From assembly GCA_902787555.1 (NCBI GenBank), contig CADAGO010000020.1, positions 62,001 to 126,000 of the forward strand: a stretch of 64,000 nt of DNA, given 5' to 3'. Below, in pieces: positions 61,286-64,000 of the stretch (its first letter is position 1; every line of letters starts with the position of its first letter). The notes beneath the pieces are model-generated. The model had not been told where the DNA came from, searched no databases, and was given only the letters and a program-made list of their open reading frames with translations. This DNA is from an uncultured Bacteroidales bacterium (GTDB lineage: Bacteria; Bacteroidota; Bacteroidia; Bacteroidales; Bacteroidaceae). A program made the position numbers and the translations under genes.

Positions 61286-63028
61286 ATGAATAAGAATATA
61301 AATAAATCAATCCGCACAGGCGTCTTGGTGTTCGCTGGCTTGCTGGTGAGCTATGCCTGTTCAGATACATGGGATGAGCACTACGATGCAAACCTTGCAA
61401 CTGGAAATGTAGTAGATGCCACCATCTATCAGCAGCTTAAGACTGAAGGGTTAACGGATTTCGTAGAAATTCTTGACGCAACAGGCTATAATGCACTTCT
61501 CGATGAAAGTCAATTAGTAACGGTATTTGCTCCAGTGAATGGCTCGTTCAATAAAGACAGCCTTCTCACCGAGATTAAAAATGGTCACAAGGATTTGGTG
61601 ATTACCAGATTCGTGAAGAACCACATTGCACGTTACAACTTCTCAAATAACACCAACAAGCAAGATGTCATGCTTCTCAACCAGAAGAAGACTACAATGC
61701 TCAATGGTGTTGTGGGTGTTGACTCTGTTCACATGAAGAAAGACAATACTGTATGTAACAATGGTATCCTACATATCATGAATTCAGAACTTCCATTCCA
61801 CCCAAATATCTATGAGTTGTTGGAAACGGATCCTGATATCGATTCGATGTACACCATTATCCGTTACTACGATGATGACTCTTTGGACGTTAACCGAAGT
61901 GTTTATCGTGGTGTTGACGGCGATGGTAACCGCATCTATGTCGACTCTGTAATGATTAAGGCAAACCGTCTGTTGCAGCGTCTCGATTCTTACATCTATC
62001 GTGAAGACTCCAACTACTTGGTGATTGCTCCTCGTAAGGAAGCTTACAATGAGCGTTACAACCTGGTGAAGGATTATTTCAACTTTAATATTCACGAGGA
62101 CGACCGCGACTCTTTGCAGCAGTACTATTCAAACTACTTTACTTTGAATTCGTTGTTCTATAACCGCAATGCAAATATCTACTCTGACGACTCTTTGGTA
62201 ACTACGACTTACAGCCGTTGGGACCCAGAGCACAATGTGTTCTACAAACCATTTGAAGAGGGTGGACTCCTTGCTCCGGATAAGTATTACGAGAAAGTGA
62301 CTTGTAGTAATGGTATTGTTTACAAGACTGATTCGTTCCCAACGTCTATCTATGATGCGTTCTTCCACGAAATCAAGTTGGAAGCAGAAAACACTGGTAA
62401 TGTAAACGTAGAGGAAGACGAAAAGGGTGCTCAGCTCTTCACAAAGAACTGTGATTATACAGTGAGAACAGACAATATCCACCCAGGTATTGCAGAACGT
62501 GCTTATCTGGATGTCATGCCTAAAACTGCTTCAGCTCAGCCATATATTGCATTCAATGTTCCTGGCACGCTGTCAGGAGAGTACGATGTATATCTGGTGA
62601 CTATTCCTCTGAAGTGGGGTAGAAACTTGGCTTCTGAGGCCGACTCAACGAAGGCTTATCAGTTCCGTGTCAATATGTTCTATCGTACCAACAAGGAGAC
62701 AGATACCGGTTCGCAGTGGCCAAAGACCCGTAATGAAGTCTTGAAGAACCCTGCCGACCCATCTGGTAAGGAAACGAACTTCCAAAGCAACCCAGAAAAG
62801 ATTGACTCTATCTTCTTGGGTACATTGAAGTTTACTGAGTGCTATTATCGTACTAGCAGAGCTGGTGTGATGATTCAGATTCAGTCTTATGTGTCTACTG
62901 CACAGACTAAGGATTTCTCTCGTCGTATGTTGTTTGACCGTCTGATTCTCCGTCCACACGGAATGCCGGTGAAAGTTGACGAGGACGATCTTCCAGTCGT
63001 TGCTCCCGATCCTGAAAACGAAGAATAG
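61286..63028 (+). CDS. Fasciclin-domain lipoprotein with C-terminal beta-sandwich
   Basis: The 580-residue lipoprotein (LLVSYAC, Cys25) carries one clear FAS1 domain at about 45-170 (FVEILDATGYNALLDESQLV, TVFAPVNGSFNKD, CNNGILHIMNSELP). A second probable one follows (SYIYREDSNYLVIAPRKEAY). The C-terminal beta-rich part (about 365-570, with NVPGTLSGEYDVYLVTIPLK) is similar in layout to that of the preceding protein, suggesting the two arose by duplication. The tail is acidic (DEDDLPVVAPDPENEE). It lies 12 bp after its neighbour and 13 bp before a second SusC gene. Confidence 0.78.
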   Translation: MNKNINKSIRTGVLVFAGLLVSYACSDTWDEHYDANLATGNVVDATIYQQLKTEGLTDFVEILDATGYNALLDESQLVTVFAPVNGSFNKDSLLTEIKNGHKDLVITRFVKNHIARYNFSNNTNKQDVMLLNQKKTTMLNGVVGVDSVHMKKDNTVCNNGILHIMNSELPFHPNIYELLETDPDIDSMYTIIRYYDDDSLDVNRSVYRGVDGDGNRIYVDSVMIKANRLLQRLDSYIYREDSNYLVIAPRKEAYNERYNLVKDYFNFNIHEDDRDSLQQYYSNYFTLNSLFYNRNANIYSDDSLVTTTYSRWDPEHNVFYKPFEEGGLLAPDKYYEKVTCSNGIVYKTDSFPTSIYDAFFHEIKLEAENTGNVNVEEDEKGAQLFTKNCDYTVRTDNIHPGIAERAYLDVMPKTASAQPYIAFNVPGTLSGEYDVYLVTIPLKWGRNLASEADSTKAYQFRVNMFYRTNKETDTGSQWPKTRNEVLKNPADPSGKETNFQSNPEKIDSIFLGTLKFTECYYRTSRAGVMIQIQSYVSTAQTKDFSRRMLFDRLILRPHGMPVKVDEDDLPVVAPDPENEE

Positions 63029-63041
63029 TAACTCCTAAACA

Positions 63042-64000
63042 ATGAATTATATGAAGACATATTTTGAAAATAATATGCTGCGTTTCTGCAAGGCAGGAAT
63101 TGCAACTATGATATTCTGCATAGGAGTTCTCCCTATGTCTGCACAAGATGATGATGCAGAATCCACGGAGGAGATTGAAGCTCCTGTAAAGAAGAAAGTA
63201 CAGAAGCCAATCAAGAAATATCCAATGAAGGAAGTTTCTGGTAAGGTAGTTGATGCAACAACAGGTGAACCACTTGCCGGTGTTAAAGTGAAGTCGTTCA
63301 ACAACAGTTTCTATGCTGCGATGACTGACGAAGACGGAACATATACTATTAGCGTTCCTACATTCGTTACTTCACTCTCTGCGGATCTTGAAGGTTACAA
63401 CTTCACACAAGTTGCCATCAACGATCGTTCAGAAGGTGTTGACATCAAATTGTTCTCCGATTTGTATCTTGAGGATTATGTGACGAAGACATCTGCTGCA
63501 AGAACTGTGGCAACCAAAGACTTTGGTACAACAACCGCTCTGACTTTAGACCAAGAGGTGCAGAACCGCTTTGGCGGTGATGTACGTTCAATTTCACGTA
63601 CAGGTATCCCTGGCATGGGTGTTAGTATGTTCGTTGAAGGTTTCCACTCAATCAATGCCGCTTCTCAGCCGCTCATCGTTATCGATGGAGTAATTCATGA
63701 TATGATGTATAACTCATCCATGTTGCACAATGGCTATTGGAACAATCCATTAGCTAATATCAATATGGACGATGTGGCTGAAATCAAGATAATGAAGAAT
63801 GCTACTGCTATTTATGGTGCTCAGGGTGCTAATGGTGTGATTCTCATCAAAACCAAGCGTAACACCAGCATGAAGACTGTCATCGATGTAAATATCAGTG
63901 GCGGTGTGGAACTGGTGCCTGCATCTGTTGATATTATGGATGCCGATCAGTATCGTGCATACGCATCAGGTCTCTTGAAGACTGCAGGTAGTAAACTGGA
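63042..64000 (+). CDS. Second SusC-like TonB-linked receptor (partial, cut by window end)
   Basis: The ATG at 63042 opens a frame that stays open to the window end. After a long signal peptide (to about residue 35, LPMSAQ) comes a Lys/Pro-rich linker (APVKKKVQKPIKKYP). A carboxypeptidase-regulatory-like domain follows (VSGKVVDATTGEPLAGVKVK). The TonB plug has IVIDGVIHDMM and EIKIMKNATAIYGAQGANGV. It differs clearly from the first SusC and has no SusD visible yet. Being 13 bp behind the third fasciclin gene it belongs to the same operon. Confidence 0.88.
   Translation, partial: MNYMKTYFENNMLRFCKAGIATMIFCIGVLPMSAQDDDAESTEEIEAPVKKKVQKPIKKYPMKEVSGKVVDATTGEPLAGVKVKSFNNSFYAAMTDEDGTYTISVPTFVTSLSADLEGYNFTQVAINDRSEGVDIKLFSDLYLEDYVTKTSAARTVATKDFGTTTALTLDQEVQNRFGGDVRSISRTGIPGMGVSMFVEGFHSINAASQPLIVIDGVIHDMMYNSSMLHNGYWNNPLANINMDDVAEIKIMKNATAIYGAQGANGVILIKTKRNTSMKTVIDVNISGGVELVPASVDIMDADQYRAYASGLLKTAGSKL

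Overview
The window is a chromosome segment of a member of the Bacteroidota, most probably Bacteroidales and Prevotella-like (Prevotellaceae). Support comes from repeated TAnnTTTG -7 boxes, often with TTTG or ATTG 19-22 bp upstream. SusC/SusD pairs, DUF4491, DUF3467 and imelysin-type lipoproteins, a short DnaA and zinc-free L36 also fit. This is inferred from gene content and signals; no database search was possible.

Layout. 1-4306 (+): the end of a DoxX-like gene, tpiA, a SPOR-domain secreted protein, folE and dnaG. 4307-5123: a gene-poor stretch with a promoter, two hairpins and a terminator (candidate small RNA), a palindromic repeat and a probable IS end. 5124-12091 (-): amidase, MCE/MlaD-like protein, dnaA, class II ribonucleotide reductase and folB. 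12225-17221 (+): HD hydrolase, two secreted proteins sharing a module, and a LytS/LytTR-type two-component system. 17480-18466 (-): a regulator combining a ScdA/RIC-type di-iron domain with a LuxR helix-turn-helix. It is divergent from a probable iron-related operon (18710-24370): porin, imelysin lipoprotein, di-heme lipoprotein and CcsA-like cytochrome c assembly protein. 24496-29189: secreted histidine phosphatase, DUF4491 and DUF2809 membrane proteins, DsbD and DUF3467.

29443-47449 (+) is one almost unbroken str-S10-spc-alpha ribosomal supercluster (rpsL to rplQ) including fusA, secY, map, infA and rpoA. tuf is absent between fusA and rpsJ, and rpmD, too short for simple ORF calling, is present. 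It ends in a clear terminator.

47450-48472 is non-coding. It holds a second copy of the palindromic repeat found at 4.7 kb, here interrupted by a 162-bp MITE-like insertion with terminal inverted repeats and a 5-bp target duplication; the other copy serves as the empty site. From 48473 to the window end lies a cell-surface locus: a CotH-kinase protein, three fasciclin-domain lipoproteins, a SusC/SusD pair and a second SusC-like receptor cut by the window edge.

The most unusual signals are (i) two copies of an intergenic palindrome array in which only an 8-bp spacer is inverted, (ii) three different palindrome arrays that all have an exact 22-bp period, (iii) the MITE with its empty site, (iv) the candidate small RNA after dnaG, (v) the RIC-LuxR fusion beside the imelysin/di-heme operon, and (vi) the CotH-fasciclin-SusCD locus.
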